From positions 768,818-832,817 of the forward strand of contig NZ_LMIO01000001.1 of assembly GCF_001428745.1 (NCBI RefSeq): a stretch of DNA of 64,000 nt, read 5' to 3'. The translations under genes and the position numbers were made by a program. The first letter of the stretch is position 1. Every line of letters begins with the position of its first letter. This stretch comes from Leifsonia sp. Root227 (lineage in GTDB: Bacteria; Actinomycetota; Actinomycetes; Actinomycetales; Microbacteriaceae). Below are positions 49,401 to 59,701 of this stretch, piece after piece. The notes beneath the pieces were generated by a model. It had not been told where the DNA came from and ran no database searches. It was given only the letters and a program-made list of their open reading frames with translations.

Positions 49401-50665
49401 CGTGCTGTCCTTTCCGCTGTCTGCTCAGCAGGGGTGAAGAGGTGACCCATGCGGTCACGCTTGGTTTCCAGGTAGCCCTCGTTGAAGGTGCCGACGCCGA
49501 CGACGAGCGGCACGCGCTCCTCCACGCCGATGCCGTGCTCTTCGAGCTGGCGCACCTTCTCCGGATTGTTGGTCAGCAGGCGCACCGACTCGATGCCGAG
49601 CTCCTGCAGGATGGCCGTCGCCGCCCCGTAGTCGCGGGCGTCGATCGGGAGGCCGAGGGCGAGGTTCGCGTCGAGCGTGTCCAGGCCCTCCTCCTGCAGC
49701 TTGTATGCGCGGAGCTTGTTGATCAGCCCGATGCCGCGGCCCTCGTGGCCGCGGAGGTAGACGACGACGCCGCCCTCGCGCTGGATCGTGTCGAGCGCCG
49801 CATCCAGCTGCGGGCCGCACTCGCACTTGAGCGAGCCGAACGCCTCACCGGTCAGGCACTCCGAGTGCACCCGGACGAGGGTACCGGATGCGCTGGGCTT
49901 GCCAGACACGATGGCCACGTGGTCCGCTCCGGTCATCCGGTCGCGGTATGCGCGCATCTTGAACGAGCCGTGCGTGGTCGGGACCGTGGTCTCGACCTCG
50001 AAGATCACCCGGGAGGTCTCCGGGATGGGCGTGACCGTCTCCAGCTGCTGGTCGCAGTGGAACTCCTGCAGGTAGGCGATCAACGCCTCGATCGTGATGA
50101 CGAGCACGCCCTCGCGCTCGCCGAGGTCGATCAGGCCGGGGAGGCGCATCATCTCGCCGTCGTCGGCGACGATCTCGGCGATGGCGCCCACCGGGGTGAG
50201 CCCGGCCAGCTTCAGCAGGTCGACGGCGGCCTCCGTGTGCCCGTCGCGCTCGCGCACGCCGCCGTCGACGGCGCGCAACGGCAGGATGTGTCCTGGCCTG
50301 TGCAGGCTGGACGGCACGGAGTCGAGGTCGGCGAGCACGCGCAGCGTGTGGGCGCGGTCGGCGGCGCTGATGCCGGTGCTGAGCCGGTCGGCCGCATCCA
50401 CGCTCACCGTGTAGTTGGTGCCGCGCGCGTCCTCGTTGGTGGCGACCATGACGGGGAGGTCGAGCCGGTCGGCGATCTCGTTGGTCATCGGTGCGCAGAT
50501 GAAGCCGGAGGAGTTCTTGACCGTCCAGGCGATCCACTCCTGGCTGGCCAGCTCTGCGGCGAGGATGACGTCGCCCTCGTTCTCGCGGCTCTCGTTGTCC
50601 GCGACGATCACCGGCCGTCCGGCGCGGAGCTCGCTGAGGGCCTGGGGGATGGTGGCGAGGCTCAT
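49397..50665 (-). CDS. ribBA: RibBA: DHBP synthase / GTP cyclohydrolase II, 422 aa
   Basis: N-terminal dihydroxybutanone-phosphate synthase ([29 protein letters not shown]) and C-terminal GTP cyclohydrolase II with zinc site [15 protein letters not shown] and [10 protein letters not shown]. Provides both riboflavin precursors. Overlaps ribE and ribH by 4 nt each. Confidence 0.95.
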   Translation of the reverse strand: MSLATIPQALSELRAGRPVIVADNESRENEGDVILAAELASQEWIAWTVKNSSGFICAPMTNEIADRLDLPVMVATNEDARGTNYTVSVDAADRLSTGISAADRAHTLRVLADLDSVPSSLHRPGHILPLRAVDGGVRERDGHTEAAVDLLKLAGLTPVGAIAEIVADDGEMMRLPGLIDLGEREGVLVITIEALIAYLQEFHCDQQLETVTPIPETSRVIFEVETTVPTTHGSFKMRAYRDRMTGADHVAIVSGKPSASGTLVRVHSECLTGEAFGSLKCECGPQLDAALDTIQREGGVVVYLRGHEGRGIGLINKLRAYKLQEEGLDTLDANLALGLPIDARDYGAATAILQELGIESVRLLTNNPEKVRQLEEHGIGVEERVPLVVGVGTFNEGYLETKRDRMGHLFTPAEQTAERTAR

Positions 50666-51339
50666 GATGCGCTCCGTTCCGGTTCTGCGGTCGATGGGTC
50701 TGAAATGGAGGACGGGAGCACGCTCTCGCGCCCCGCGTAGCCGAGGCCGAGCATTCGCTCGACGTGCCTGGCCAGGATGTCGGTCTCGATGTTGACGAGG
50801 TCGCCGACGGCGCGCTCGCCCAGGGTCGTGGCCGCGAGGGTCTCCGGGATGAGGGAAACTTCGAACCAGCCGTCGTCGATGGTGCCGCCGACCTCGCTCA
50901 CCGTGAGCGAGACGCCGTCGATGGCGATGGAGCCCTTGCGCGCGACGAGGGGCGCGTGCTCAGGGTCGAGGCTCAGCCGCACGACGCGCCAAGCGCTGCC
51001 GTCCGTGATGGAGAGCACACGGGCGGTGCCGTCGATGTGGCCCTGCACGATGTGGCCGCCGAGGCGGTCGCCCACCTGGGCGGCGCGCTCGAGGTTCACC
51101 GTGCGGCCGGGCTGGACGCCGTCGAGCGTGCTCATGGCGAGCGTCTCGGCCATCACGTCGGCGGTGAACGTCTCCGCATCCTGGCCGATGACGGTGAGGC
51201 AGACGCCGCTGACCGAGATCGAGTCGCCGTGTTTCGCGTCGCTGACCGCGAGCGGGCCGCGCACCGTGATGCGGGCGGCGTCGTCCGTGAGGTCGACGGC
51301 GACGATCTCGCCGAGCTCTTCGATGATTCCGGTGAACAT
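50662..51339 (-). CDS. ribE: Riboflavin synthase, alpha chain, 225 aa
   Basis: MFTGIIEELGEI start and two repeated lumazine-binding domains (DSISVSGVCLTVI and GSIAIDGVSLTVS). Final step to riboflavin. The tail beyond about residue 200 is longer than in many homologues. Confidence 0.95.
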   Translation of the reverse strand: MFTGIIEELGEIVAVDLTDDAARITVRGPLAVSDAKHGDSISVSGVCLTVIGQDAETFTADVMAETLAMSTLDGVQPGRTVNLERAAQVGDRLGGHIVQGHIDGTARVLSITDGSAWRVVRLSLDPEHAPLVARKGSIAIDGVSLTVSEVGGTIDDGWFEVSLIPETLAATTLGERAVGDLVNIETDILARHVERMLGLGYAGRESVLPSSISDPSTAEPERSAS

Positions 51340-51341
51340 GC

Positions 51342-52406
51342 TCAGTTGCCTTCTCTCTGTGACTGCTCTGTGTTCTGCGACGGCTGCGACGACTCCCGCG
51401 ACGGCTCCGGCACGGCGCGGACCAGCAGGTCGGCCCCCAACTGCTCGACCGACTGGATGCGCAGCAGCCGCTGCTCAGCGATGGTCCCGACCCCGATGTC
51501 CCCCAGCGCGAGCCTGCCGCCGCCGAGCAGGGTGGGCGCGAGGTAGATCGCGAACTCGTCGACGAGGCCGGCCTCGACGAACGCGCTGGCGAGCGTCGGC
51601 CCTCCCTCGACGTAGACGCGCCGGAAGCCGCGCTGGTGAAGGTCGGCGACCACCTCGTGCACATCGTGCGTCCCCTCGAAGATGACGGGGTTGGGGTGGC
51701 GGAAGATCGCCGCATCCTTGGGCACGCCGCGCATCCCCACCACCACAGGCGTCGGCTGGGTGCGCATCAGCTCGCCTGCGTCGCCGCGGGCCGTGAGGCT
51801 GGGGTCGTCGGCGAGCACTGTGCCTGTGCCGACCACGATGGCGTCGGAGGCTTCGCGCTGCTCGTGAACGCGCTGCCTGGCCGCTGCGCCGGTGATCCAG
51901 GTGCTCGTGCCGTCGTCCGCGGCAGCACGGCCGTCGAGGCTGCTCGCCCACTTGACGGTGATGTGGGGGCGGCCGAGCCGCGCGGCGGTGAGCCAGTCGT
52001 CGAGGAAGGACTCGACCTCGTCGGCCAGCACGCCGCCGATCACCTCGACTCCGGCTTCGCGCAGCCGTTCCGCGCCTCCGCCGGAGGAGTGGCCGGGGTC
52101 GGACACCGCGTAGACGACGCGGGAGACGCCCGCCTCGATCAGGGCCTCCGAGCACGGACCGGTGTGACCCCAGTGGTTGCACGGCTCGAGCGTGACGACG
52201 GCGGTCGCGCCGCGCGCGGCTCCCTCGCCGAGCTTGGACAGCGCGTCCACCTCCGCGTGCGCCGTTCCGACGCCGCGGTGCCAGCCCTCGGAGATGGTCG
52301 CGCCGTCGGCGTCGACGATCACGCAGCCCACCCGCGGGTTCACGCCGGTGGCCGGCCCGTTGTGAGCGAGTTCGATGGCGGTTCTCATCGCCGCGTCCCA
52401 CGTCAT
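51342..52406 (-). CDS. ribD: RibD deaminase/reductase, 354 aa
   Basis: N-terminal deaminase with zinc ligands HAEVDAL and EPCNHWGHTGPC, then the reductase domain (ITVKWASSLDGRAA, VYVEGGPTLASAF). First enzyme gene after the riboswitch. ATG 52406 chosen because the deaminase fold starts here; upstream codons lie in the leader. Confidence 0.93.
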   Translation of the reverse strand: MTWDAAMRTAIELAHNGPATGVNPRVGCVIVDADGATISEGWHRGVGTAHAEVDALSKLGEGAARGATAVVTLEPCNHWGHTGPCSEALIEAGVSRVVYAVSDPGHSSGGGAERLREAGVEVIGGVLADEVESFLDDWLTAARLGRPHITVKWASSLDGRAAADDGTSTWITGAAARQRVHEQREASDAIVVGTGTVLADDPSLTARGDAGELMRTQPTPVVVGMRGVPKDAAIFRHPNPVIFEGTHDVHEVVADLHQRGFRRVYVEGGPTLASAFVEAGLVDEFAIYLAPTLLGGGRLALGDIGVGTIAEQRLLRIQSVEQLGADLLVRAVPEPSRESSQPSQNTEQSQREGN

Positions 52407-52489
52407 CCCAGATCGGTCCTGTCTCTTTGAATCGAGACGTGTGCCGGGGTCGCGTGGCGAGCGGTCGCACGCGACCGCCACCCGTGCTG

Positions 52490-52637
52490 CCTCCCATCCG
52501 GACTGAGTTGCCAGGCGTTGCCTGACCCCATTACCGTCGGTGCCGGAATTTCACCGGCTCAACAGTGCTGCGCTCTCACGCAGCCCCGCTCGCGGACTGT
52601 CACCGCCGGTTCGGACTTTCACCGACCCCGGAGCACG
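52490..52637 (-). promoter_or_regulatory. FMN riboswitch (RFN element)
   Basis: The minus strand contains the conserved blocks in order: GGGGTCGGTGAAAGTCCG, ACCGGCGGTGACAGTCCGC, AGCCGGTGAAATTCCGGC, ACCGACGGTAATGGGG and AGTCCGGATGGGAG. FMN binding should lower expression of ribD-ribE-ribBA-ribH. Confidence 0.95.
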
Positions 52638-52692
52638 TTTATCTTCTGAGTCTAGTCAACGCGCGGGTCCGCCGAGTATTCCCGTCGCACTG

Positions 52693-53562
52693 TTACGCGG
52701 TCGGCTGCCTGATCCAGCCGGCCGTGACGCCCTGGACGACCGAGCCGTCGAGGTCTGCGAGCTTCACCCCGGCGAACCGGCGCGCTGCCTCCGACGGCTG
52801 CACGCGGGCTGCGGGATGCTCGTCCGCCAGCACGGAGACGATCACCTCCGCGACGCCGTCTGGCGTCTGCGCGTTGGCCGGATCGAACGCGGCGGCGGTG
52901 CGCGCGAGGTACGCGTCGAACAGCGGCCGGTACGGCGAGTCGTCCGCAGGAGCCGAGCCGGCCGCTCCGACGTTCGCCACGAACTCGGTGGAGACGGCGC
53001 CAGGCTCGATGACCGTCACCCGCACGCCGAGCGCGGCGGCCACCGGTGTCAGAGACTCCAGGAAGCCTTCGACGGCGAACTTCGCCGCACAGTACGCCTC
53101 GTTGAACGGCTGACCGACCACCCCGCCGACGCTGGAGACGGTCAGCAGCCTGCCGCCGCTCTCGCGCAGCAGGGGCAGCGCCGCCTTGGTGACGGCGACG
53201 ACGCCGAAGAAGTTGACCTCCATCACGTCGCGAACGGCCTGAACGGACTCGTCCTCGATCGTGCCGACGTGACCGGCGCCCGCATTGTTGAGCAGCGCGT
53301 CCAGTCGTCCGTGCGCCGACCGGATGTGCGCGAAGCACGCCTCGATGGATGCGGGGCTCGTCACATCCAGAGCCTGCACGTCGAGCGATACTCCCGCCTC
53401 GCGCGCGGCGGCGTCGAGGGGCCCGCGCTTGCCGAGATCGCGCATCGTCGCGACGACGGTGTGACCTGCGCGGGCGGCGGCGATGGCGGCGGCCCGGCCG
53501 ATGCCGGTCGACGTTCCGGTGATGAGGAGGACGGAGGCGGAGCCGGTCGCGGAGGCGGTCAT
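52693..53562 (-). CDS. SDR-family oxidoreductase, 289 aa
   Basis: Rossmann motif LITGTSTGIGRAAAIAA, NNAGAGHVG and catalytic EAYCAAKFAVEG of a classical short-chain dehydrogenase. Substrate unknown; not part of the glycerol or riboflavin units by function. Four nt from the SorC gene upstream, so they may be co-transcribed. Confidence 0.85.
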   Translation of the reverse strand: MTASATGSASVLLITGTSTGIGRAAAIAAARAGHTVVATMRDLGKRGPLDAAAREAGVSLDVQALDVTSPASIEACFAHIRSAHGRLDALLNNAGAGHVGTIEDESVQAVRDVMEVNFFGVVAVTKAALPLLRESGGRLLTVSSVGGVVGQPFNEAYCAAKFAVEGFLESLTPVAAALGVRVTVIEPGAVSTEFVANVGAAGSAPADDSPYRPLFDAYLARTAAAFDPANAQTPDGVAEVIVSVLADEHPAARVQPSEAARRFAGVKLADLDGSVVQGVTAGWIRQPTA

Positions 53563-53566
53563 GCGC

Positions 53567-54544
53567 TCAGTCTCGCAGCGACACCAGTGCGCGCGCTGTG
53601 CCCTCGTCCACGATCAGGTCGGTGATGAGCTCGGCGGAGAGGGCGCCGCGGAGGCTGTGCACCTTGGAGGGGCCGGACACCACGCAGACCCGGCGCGGCA
53701 CCCGTTTGATGAGGTCGATGTCCGGGCCGCTCGCCCGCTCGTTGAGCGGGATGCCGTGGTGACTGCCGTCCTCGCGGAAGAACACCGTGGCGACGTCGCC
53801 GACCACACCGGACACGTCCAGGGATGCGTAGTCGGCCTGGTCGAGGTAACCGCCGGCGTACACGTGGGAGCGCACCTCGGAGAAGGGCGAGCCGAGGCCG
53901 AAGATCGCCACGTCCATCCGCTCCTGGATGTCGAGGATGCGCCTGGTGCTGCGCTCGCGCCACATCGCCTTCTTGGTCTGCGGGTCGTCGAACAGGGCGG
54001 GGACGGGGAACTCCTGGATGGTGCCGGAGAAGGTGTCGCCGAACCTGCGCAGGATCTCCGAGGCGTAGAGCACACCCGTCGTGTACGTGTTGCCCGCACC
54101 GTTGAGCTGCACGAATTCGAGGTTGTGCAGATCCTTCGGGATGAGGTGCCTGCTGAGGGCGCTCATCGTGGACCCCCAGGCGATGCCGACGGTCTGATTG
54201 GAGTCGATGAACCTGTCGAGAATTCGTGCAGCCGAGATGGCTACGCGCTCCAGTCTGTCCACGTCGCTGATGGCGCTCGGCATGGGGACGATGTGCGCCG
54301 CGATGCCGTACCGGTCATGGATGTCCTGCTGGATGCGCGTCGCGCCCTCGTGCGGTGTCGCGATCTGGATGGTGACCAGTCCGGAGGCCCGCGCATAGCT
54401 GAGCAGGCGGGAAACGCTGGACCGCGAGGTGTGCATCTCGTGGGCGATGGCCTCCATCGTCAGGTCCTGCATGTAATAGAGGTGACCTGCTTTGAGCGCG
54501 TCGCGCGTCTTCTCCGGCAGGTTCTCGGTCTCTGGGCTGGGCAT
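53567..54544 (-). CDS. SorC-family sugar-binding regulator, 325 aa
   Basis: N-terminal HTH (YYMQDLTMEAIAHEMHTSRSSVSRLLSYARASGLV) and sugar-phosphate-binding domain (GIAWGSTMSALSRHL, VQLNGAGNTYTTG). Divergent from glpD, so the effector is probably glycerol 3-phosphate or a related triose. Its likely operator is the palindrome at 54576-54589. Confidence 0.87.
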   Translation of the reverse strand: MPSPETENLPEKTRDALKAGHLYYMQDLTMEAIAHEMHTSRSSVSRLLSYARASGLVTIQIATPHEGATRIQQDIHDRYGIAAHIVPMPSAISDVDRLERVAISAARILDRFIDSNQTVGIAWGSTMSALSRHLIPKDLHNLEFVQLNGAGNTYTTGVLYASEILRRFGDTFSGTIQEFPVPALFDDPQTKKAMWRERSTRRILDIQERMDVAIFGLGSPFSEVRSHVYAGGYLDQADYASLDVSGVVGDVATVFFREDGSHHGIPLNERASGPDIDLIKRVPRRVCVVSGPSKVHSLRGALSAELITDLIVDEGTARALVSLRD

Positions 54545-54575
54545 CGGGTGTCGTCTTCTCTCGTCGAGCTACGGC

Positions 54576-54589
54576 TGCACGTATGTGCA
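54576..54589. promoter_or_regulatory. Operator-like palindrome upstream of glpD
   Basis: TGCACGTATGTGCA, extended to an 8-bp-arm inverted repeat GGCTGCAC/GTGCAGCC, lies between the divergent SorC gene and glpD. It matches the site at 56412-56425 in 12 of 14 bases. Confidence 0.65.
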
Positions 54590-54668
54590 GCCAGCTTGAA
54601 CAAAGTGTCCGGGCATCGAAAACTATAGCTGCCAGACACCCGCACCGACAGAACCACAGGAGAAAGCC

Positions 54669-56411
54669 GTGACGACGAAGTCGAACGCAGCCCGCAGCGA
54701 GGTCGAACGCCTCCGTGACCGCCCGAACGCCCGCGTGCTCGTCATCGGCGGCGGCATCAACGGCATCGGCACCTTCCGCGACCTCGCGTTGCAGGGCATC
54801 GACGTCGTGCTGGTCGAGCGCAACGACTTCGTCTCCGGAGCGTCCGCTGCGTCGAGCCACATGATCCACGGCGGTGTCCGTTACCTGGAGAACGGCGAGT
54901 TCCGCCTCGTCAAGGAGTCGGTCACCGAGCGCAACGGCCTGCTGAAGATCGCGCCGCACTACGTCAAGCCGCTGCAGACCACCATCCCGATCTTCTCCAC
55001 CTTCTCCGGAATCCTGGCCGCCCCGCTGCGCTTCCTCACCCACAAGCAGGGCAAGCCGAAGGAGCGCGGTGCGTTCCTGATCAAGACCGGCCTCACGATC
55101 TACGACTCGTTCTCCCGCGACGGCGGCAGCGTTCCGCGCCACCAGTTCTCCGGCAAGAAGAAGTCCCTGGAGACCCAACCGGAGCTGAACCCCGGCATCA
55201 AGTACACGGCCACATACTTCGACGCCAGCGTCCACGACCCGGAGCGCCTGGCGCTGGATGTGCTCGCCGACGGTCTCGCGGCCGGTCCGCACGCCCGCGC
55301 GGCCAACTACGTCGAGGCGATCGGCGTCCGCGACGGCGGCGTGCTCGTCCGCGACCGCGAGACGGGCGAGGAGTTCTCGATCGTCGCCGACGTCGTCGTC
55401 AACGCGTCAGGACCGTGGACCGACCTCACCAACGCCGCGCTCGGCCGCAGCACCGAGTTCATGGGCGGCACGAAGGGCTCGCACATCGTCCTCGACAACC
55501 AGGAGCTGCTTGAGGCGTGCAAGGGCCGCGAGATGTTCTTCGAGAACAACGACGGCCGCATCGTGCTCATCTACCCGCTCAAGGGCAGGGTCATGGTCGG
55601 CACCACGGACCTCGAAGCGGACATGTCGGAGCGCGCCGTGTGCACCGAGGACGAGATCGACTACTTCATCGAACTGGTCTCGCACGTTTTCCCAACGATC
55701 CCTGTGACCCGCTCGCAGATCGTCTACAGCTTCTCCGGGGTCCGCCCTCTGCCGCACCACGACGACACAGCGCCTGGGTTCGTGTCCCGCGACTACCGCA
55801 TCGTGCCAGGCAGCATCGACGGCCTCGGCGACACGAAGATCCTCAGCCTGGTCGGCGGCAAGTGGACGACGTTCCGTGCGCTGAGCGAGCACCTGGCCAA
55901 CGAGACGCTGGATGCGCTCGGCGCCACCCGCACTGTCTCCACCGCCGGTCTCGCCATCGGAGGAGGCGTCGGCTTCCCTGCCACCCCGGCGGCGGAGCGC
56001 GACTGGATCGCCAGGTACGGCGCCGACGTGGGAAGCGAGCGCGCATCCCAGCTGCTGCACCGCTACGGCACCAAGGCGACGTTCGTGATCGACGCCGTCG
56101 CCGGCAGCGACGACGACGACACTCGCCTCGCCAACGCGAGCGAGTACTCCCGCACCGAGATCGACTACCTCGTGCGCACCGAGCACGTCGTGCACCTCTC
56201 CGACGTGTTCCTGCGCCGCACGAGCATCGCGTTCGTCGGCGGAATCAGCGGCGCGCTGGTGCGCGAGGTCGGCGAAATCGTGGCGAACGCACTCGGATGG
56301 TCGCCAAACCGGCGGTCCGAGGAGGAAGATGCATTCATAGCGGAACTCGCCGACGCCCACCGGGTGCACCTCGAGTCGGAGGACGGCAGCGAAGCCGCAG
56401 CGCTCCGATGA
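54669..56411 (+). CDS. glpD: Glycerol-3-phosphate dehydrogenase, 580 aa
   Basis: FAD-dependent membrane-associated oxidation of glycerol 3-phosphate to dihydroxyacetone phosphate. FAD motif VLVIGGGINGIGTFRD, ASAASSHMIHGGVRYLE, VNASGPWTD and YSFSGVRPLP are family signatures; C-terminal cap domain present. GTG 54669 start. First enzyme gene of the glycerol locus. Confidence 0.94.
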   Translation: MTTKSNAARSEVERLRDRPNARVLVIGGGINGIGTFRDLALQGIDVVLVERNDFVSGASAASSHMIHGGVRYLENGEFRLVKESVTERNGLLKIAPHYVKPLQTTIPIFSTFSGILAAPLRFLTHKQGKPKERGAFLIKTGLTIYDSFSRDGGSVPRHQFSGKKKSLETQPELNPGIKYTATYFDASVHDPERLALDVLADGLAAGPHARAANYVEAIGVRDGGVLVRDRETGEEFSIVADVVVNASGPWTDLTNAALGRSTEFMGGTKGSHIVLDNQELLEACKGREMFFENNDGRIVLIYPLKGRVMVGTTDLEADMSERAVCTEDEIDYFIELVSHVFPTIPVTRSQIVYSFSGVRPLPHHDDTAPGFVSRDYRIVPGSIDGLGDTKILSLVGGKWTTFRALSEHLANETLDALGATRTVSTAGLAIGGGVGFPATPAAERDWIARYGADVGSERASQLLHRYGTKATFVIDAVAGSDDDDTRLANASEYSRTEIDYLVRTEHVVHLSDVFLRRTSIAFVGGISGALVREVGEIVANALGWSPNRRSEEEDAFIAELADAHRVHLESEDGSEAAALR

Positions 56412-56425
56412 TGCACGAACGTGCA
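56412..56425. promoter_or_regulatory. Operator-like palindrome upstream of glpF
   Basis: TGCACGAACGTGCA, arms ATGCAC/GTGCAT, directly after the glpD stop. Together with 54576-54589 it gives a shared pattern TGCACGWAYGTGCA, suggesting one regulator for both transcription units. Confidence 0.65.
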
Positions 56426-56542
56426 TAGCACGGTTCTTGTCACGGTGGGCTGGCGCGAATAGCGTTCAATTGCCCACCCTGACGAGAACCACACCACATC
56501 GCACAACAGGGTGCGGGTCAACTGAACAACTGGAAGGTCAAC

Positions 56543-57319
56543 GTGGACAATATCGGTGTAGATTTCCTGTCGGAGTTGGTGGGCACGGCGATGCTCGTCC
56601 TCCTCGGTACTGGCGTTGTGGCGAACGTCGCTCTCATCAAGAACAAGGGCTTCAACGGCGGGTTCCTGATGGTGAACATCGGCTGGGGCCTCGCGGTCTT
56701 CGCTGGTGTGATCGTCTCCTACAACTCCGGCGCTCATCTGAACCCTGCTGTGACGCTCGGACTTGTCGCCAACGGCGCCAAGGCGTTCGGCTCCGCAGCC
56801 GCGCACACGCTTGTTCCGGTGAACTTCGGTGTCGTGGCCTTGTACATCCTGGCTCAGCTGATCGGTGCCATCATCGGCGCCGTCCTCACCTGGCTGGCGT
56901 ACAAGAAGCACTTCGACGAGGAGCCGGAGCCCGCGAACAAGCTCGGTGTCTTCTCGACCGGCCCTGCCATCCGCAGCTACGCGTGGAACCTCGTGACGGA
57001 GATCATCGGCACGTTCGTGCTGGTGTTCGTGGTCATCGCGTTCGGCCACCAGCCGGGAACCGCTGCCGGTCTCGCCGCCCTCGGCGCTCTGCCCGTCGCC
57101 CTCCTGGTTATCGGCATCGGCGCCAGCCTCGGTGGTCCGACGGGGTACGCCATCAACCCTGCCCGTGACCTCGGCCCGCGCATCGCGCACGCCATCCTGC
57201 CGATCAAGGGCAAGGGTTCGAGCGACTGGTCGTACGCCTGGGTTCCCGTCGTCGGCCCGATCATCGGTGGTCTGCTCGCCGGTTGGCTCGCCATCATCCT
57301 GCTCCCCATCCTCAAGTAG
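56543..57319 (+). CDS. glpF: Glycerol uptake facilitator (MIP), 258 aa
   Basis: Aquaglyceroporin with six spans and both NPA boxes, HLNPAVTLG and AINPARDLGPR; the Asp after the second NPA is typical of glycerol channels. GTG 56543 after AAGG. Terminator hairpin follows before glpK. Confidence 0.92.
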   Translation: MDNIGVDFLSELVGTAMLVLLGTGVVANVALIKNKGFNGGFLMVNIGWGLAVFAGVIVSYNSGAHLNPAVTLGLVANGAKAFGSAAAHTLVPVNFGVVALYILAQLIGAIIGAVLTWLAYKKHFDEEPEPANKLGVFSTGPAIRSYAWNLVTEIIGTFVLVFVVIAFGHQPGTAAGLAALGALPVALLVIGIGASLGGPTGYAINPARDLGPRIAHAILPIKGKGSSDWSYAWVPVVGPIIGGLLAGWLAIILLPILK

Positions 57320-57324
57320 CACCC

Positions 57325-57354
57325 GCGGGCCGGTCCGGAATCGGACCGGCCCGC
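57325..57354. terminator. Hairpin between glpF and glpK
   Basis: Perfect 13-bp stem GCGGGCCGGTCCG/CGGACCGGCCCGC, 4-nt loop. No T-run, so it may be a partial terminator or an mRNA stability element inside the glpF-glpK unit. Confidence 0.65.
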
Positions 57355-57388
57355 ATCAGTCCCACCCCCCAAAACAAAGGAGTTACCT

Positions 57389-58909
57389 ATGGCCGACTAC
57401 GTTGTCGCCATCGACCAGGGCACGACCAGTACCCGAGCGATCATCTTCGACAAGTCCGGGTCGATCGTGTCGACCGGTCAGTTGGAGCACGAGCAGATCT
57501 TCCCGAAGGCCGGTTGGGTGGAGCACAACCCGGTGGAGATCTGGAACAACACCCGCGAGGTGATCGGTCAGGCGCTCTCCAAGGCAGACCTGACCCGTCA
57601 CGACATCGCGGCCGTCGGCATCACGAACCAGCGCGAGACCGCGGTGGTCTGGGACAAGAACACCGGCGAGCCCGTCTACAACGCCATCGTCTGGCAGGAC
57701 ACCCGCACTCAGCCGATCGTCGACCGCCTCGCGGCCGACGGGGGCGTCGAGCGGTTCAAGCAGATCGTCGGCCTTCCGCTGGCGACCTACTTCTCGGGCA
57801 CCAAGATCGTCTGGATCCTGGAGAACGTCGAGGGAGCTCGTGAGCGCGCGGAGGCCGGGGACCTGCTCTTCGGCACCACGGACTCGTGGGTGCTCTGGAA
57901 CCTGACAGGCGGCCCGGACGGCGGCGTGCACGCCACCGACGTGACCAACGCCTCCCGCACCCTGTTCATGGACCTGGAGACGCTGACCTGGCGCGACGAC
58001 ATCCTCGAGGTGTTCGGCGTTCCGAAGTCGATGCTCCCGGAGATCAAGAGCTCGTCGGAGGTCTACGGCGAGGTCGAGCCGTCCAGCCTTCTCCGCGAGG
58101 TGCCTGTCGCTGGCATCCTCGGCGACCAGCAGGCGGCGACGTTCGGCCAGGCCGCGTTCGACACCGGCGAGTCGAAGAACACCTACGGCACGGGCAACTT
58201 CCTCATCTTCAACACGGGTGAGGAGATCGTCCACTCGAAGAACGGTCTGCTGACGACGCTGGGCTACAAGCTCGGCGACGCGAAGCCGCACTACGCCCTC
58301 GAGGGTTCCATCGCCGTCACCGGTTCGCTGGTGCAGTGGCTCCGCGACAACCTGGGCATCATCTCGAGCGCCCCGGAGATCGAGGAGCTCGCCAAGACGG
58401 TCGAGGACAACGGCGGCGCGTACTTCGTGCCCGCGTTCTCCGGTCTGTTCGCGCCGTACTGGCGGTCGGATGCGCGCGGTGCGCTCGTCGGCCTCACCCG
58501 GTACGTCAACAAGGGGCACATCGCCCGCGCCGCCCTGGAGGCCACGGCATTCCAGACCCGCGAGGTGCTGGATGCGGTCAACGCCGACTCCGGCGTCGAC
58601 CTCACCGAGCTGAAGGTGGACGGCGGCATGATCGCCAACAACACCCTGATGCAGTTCCAGGCCGACATCCTCGGCGTCCCCGTCATCCGCCCGGTCGTCG
58701 CAGAGACGACCGCTCTGGGTGCCGCGTACGCCGCCGGTCTGGCGGTGGGCTTCTGGGAGAACCTGGACGACCTCCGCAAGAACTGGCAGGAGGACAGCCG
58801 CTGGGAGCCGAAGATGGACGACGACGAGCGCGACCGTCAGCTCCGCCTCTGGAAGAAGGCCGTCACCAAGACCTTCGACTGGGTCGACGAAGACGTGCAG
58901 AACGCCTGA
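57389..58909 (+). CDS. glpK: Glycerol kinase, 506 aa
   Basis: Phosphorylates glycerol to glycerol 3-phosphate for Glp[47 protein letters not shown] and [18 protein letters not shown] are canonical FGGY-family segments. AAAGGAG precedes ATG 57389. Confidence 0.96.
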   Translation: MADYVVAIDQGTTSTRAIIFDKSGSIVSTGQLEHEQIFPKAGWVEHNPVEIWNNTREVIGQALSKADLTRHDIAAVGITNQRETAVVWDKNTGEPVYNAIVWQDTRTQPIVDRLAADGGVERFKQIVGLPLATYFSGTKIVWILENVEGARERAEAGDLLFGTTDSWVLWNLTGGPDGGVHATDVTNASRTLFMDLETLTWRDDILEVFGVPKSMLPEIKSSSEVYGEVEPSSLLREVPVAGILGDQQAATFGQAAFDTGESKNTYGTGNFLIFNTGEEIVHSKNGLLTTLGYKLGDAKPHYALEGSIAVTGSLVQWLRDNLGIISSAPEIEELAKTVEDNGGAYFVPAFSGLFAPYWRSDARGALVGLTRYVNKGHIARAALEATAFQTREVLDAVNADSGVDLTELKVDGGMIANNTLMQFQADILGVPVIRPVVAETTALGAAYAAGLAVGFWENLDDLRKNWQEDSRWEPKMDDDERDRQLRLWKKAVTKTFDWVDEDVQNA

Positions 58910-58920
58910 TCGTCACGCAC

Positions 58921-58960
58921 GCGCGAACGCCGCTCGGCTCCCGCCGGGCGGCGTTCGCGC
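58921..58960. terminator. Bidirectional terminator after glpK
   Basis: 13-bp stem GCGCGAACGCCGC/GCGGCGTTCGCGC with a 14-nt loop and a short T-run (GTTTC), between glpK and the convergent HAD gene. Confidence 0.8.
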
Positions 58961-58969
58961 GTTTCCCGC

Positions 58970-59701
58970 TTACGCGAGCAGGGAGGGCAGCTCGGCGAGC
59001 GACCGGATGCGCAGCACACCGGCCGCCGCGGCGTCGGCCGCGTCCTCCTGCGCAGGCGTCTCTCCTGTGCGGTCCAGCCAGACGCCGGTGAGCCCGGCGC
59101 GGGCAGCGCCGATCGCGTCGGTGCGCAGCCGGTCGCCGATGTACGCCGCGTCGCCGGGCGTGACGCCGAACACCTCGCAGGCGTGCAGGAAGATCGCCGG
59201 GTCCGGCTTCACGATGCCCAGCTCTCCGGACGCGATCACGTGCTCGACCCGCTGGTCGAGGGCCACGGTCGTCACCTTGCGCGTCTGGAACGCCAGGTCG
59301 CCGTTCGTGATGAGACCGAAGCGCACGCCGGGGATGCGCTCGGTCAGCGCATCCAGGCACGGCAGCGCGTCGTCGTGCAGGGCCCAGCTCTCCACGTAGC
59401 GCTCGAAGTACGTCGCGAACCACACGCTCGCCGCCGCGTCGTCGAGGGCGACCCCGTGCCTGGCGGCGAAGTCGCGGGCGCGCGCCTGGCGCTGCCCCTC
59501 GAAGTCCAGACGGCCGGCGAGGTACGAGTGGTAGTGCGTCTCCTCCAGGTCGTGCCAGAAGGAGACCGTCGTGGCGGCGTCCAGGGCGCCGTATGGCGCG
59601 CCGAGCGTCGACACGTGCTTCTGGATGCCGGCGGCCACGGCGGCCCGGTGGGCGAACAGGGTGTCGTCCAGGTCGAACAGCACGACAGTGGGCGTTGTCA
59701 T
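58970..59701 (-). CDS. HAD-family hydrolase, 243 aa
   Basis: All HAD motifs are present: FDLDDTLFAH (I), LITNGD (II), IVKPDP (III) and YIGDRLRTDA (IV), with a helical cap. Probably a phosphatase; substrate unknown. Coupled to the GNAT gene by a 4-nt overlap; could act as a metabolite-repair enzyme. Confidence 0.87.
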   Translation of the reverse strand: MTTPTVVLFDLDDTLFAHRAAVAAGIQKHVSTLGAPYGALDAATTVSFWHDLEETHYHSYLAGRLDFEGQRQARARDFAARHGVALDDAAASVWFATYFERYVESWALHDDALPCLDALTERIPGVRFGLITNGDLAFQTRKVTTVALDQRVEHVIASGELGIVKPDPAIFLHACEVFGVTPGDAAYIGDRLRTDAIGAARAGLTGVWLDRTGETPAQEDAADAAAAGVLRIRSLAELPSLLA

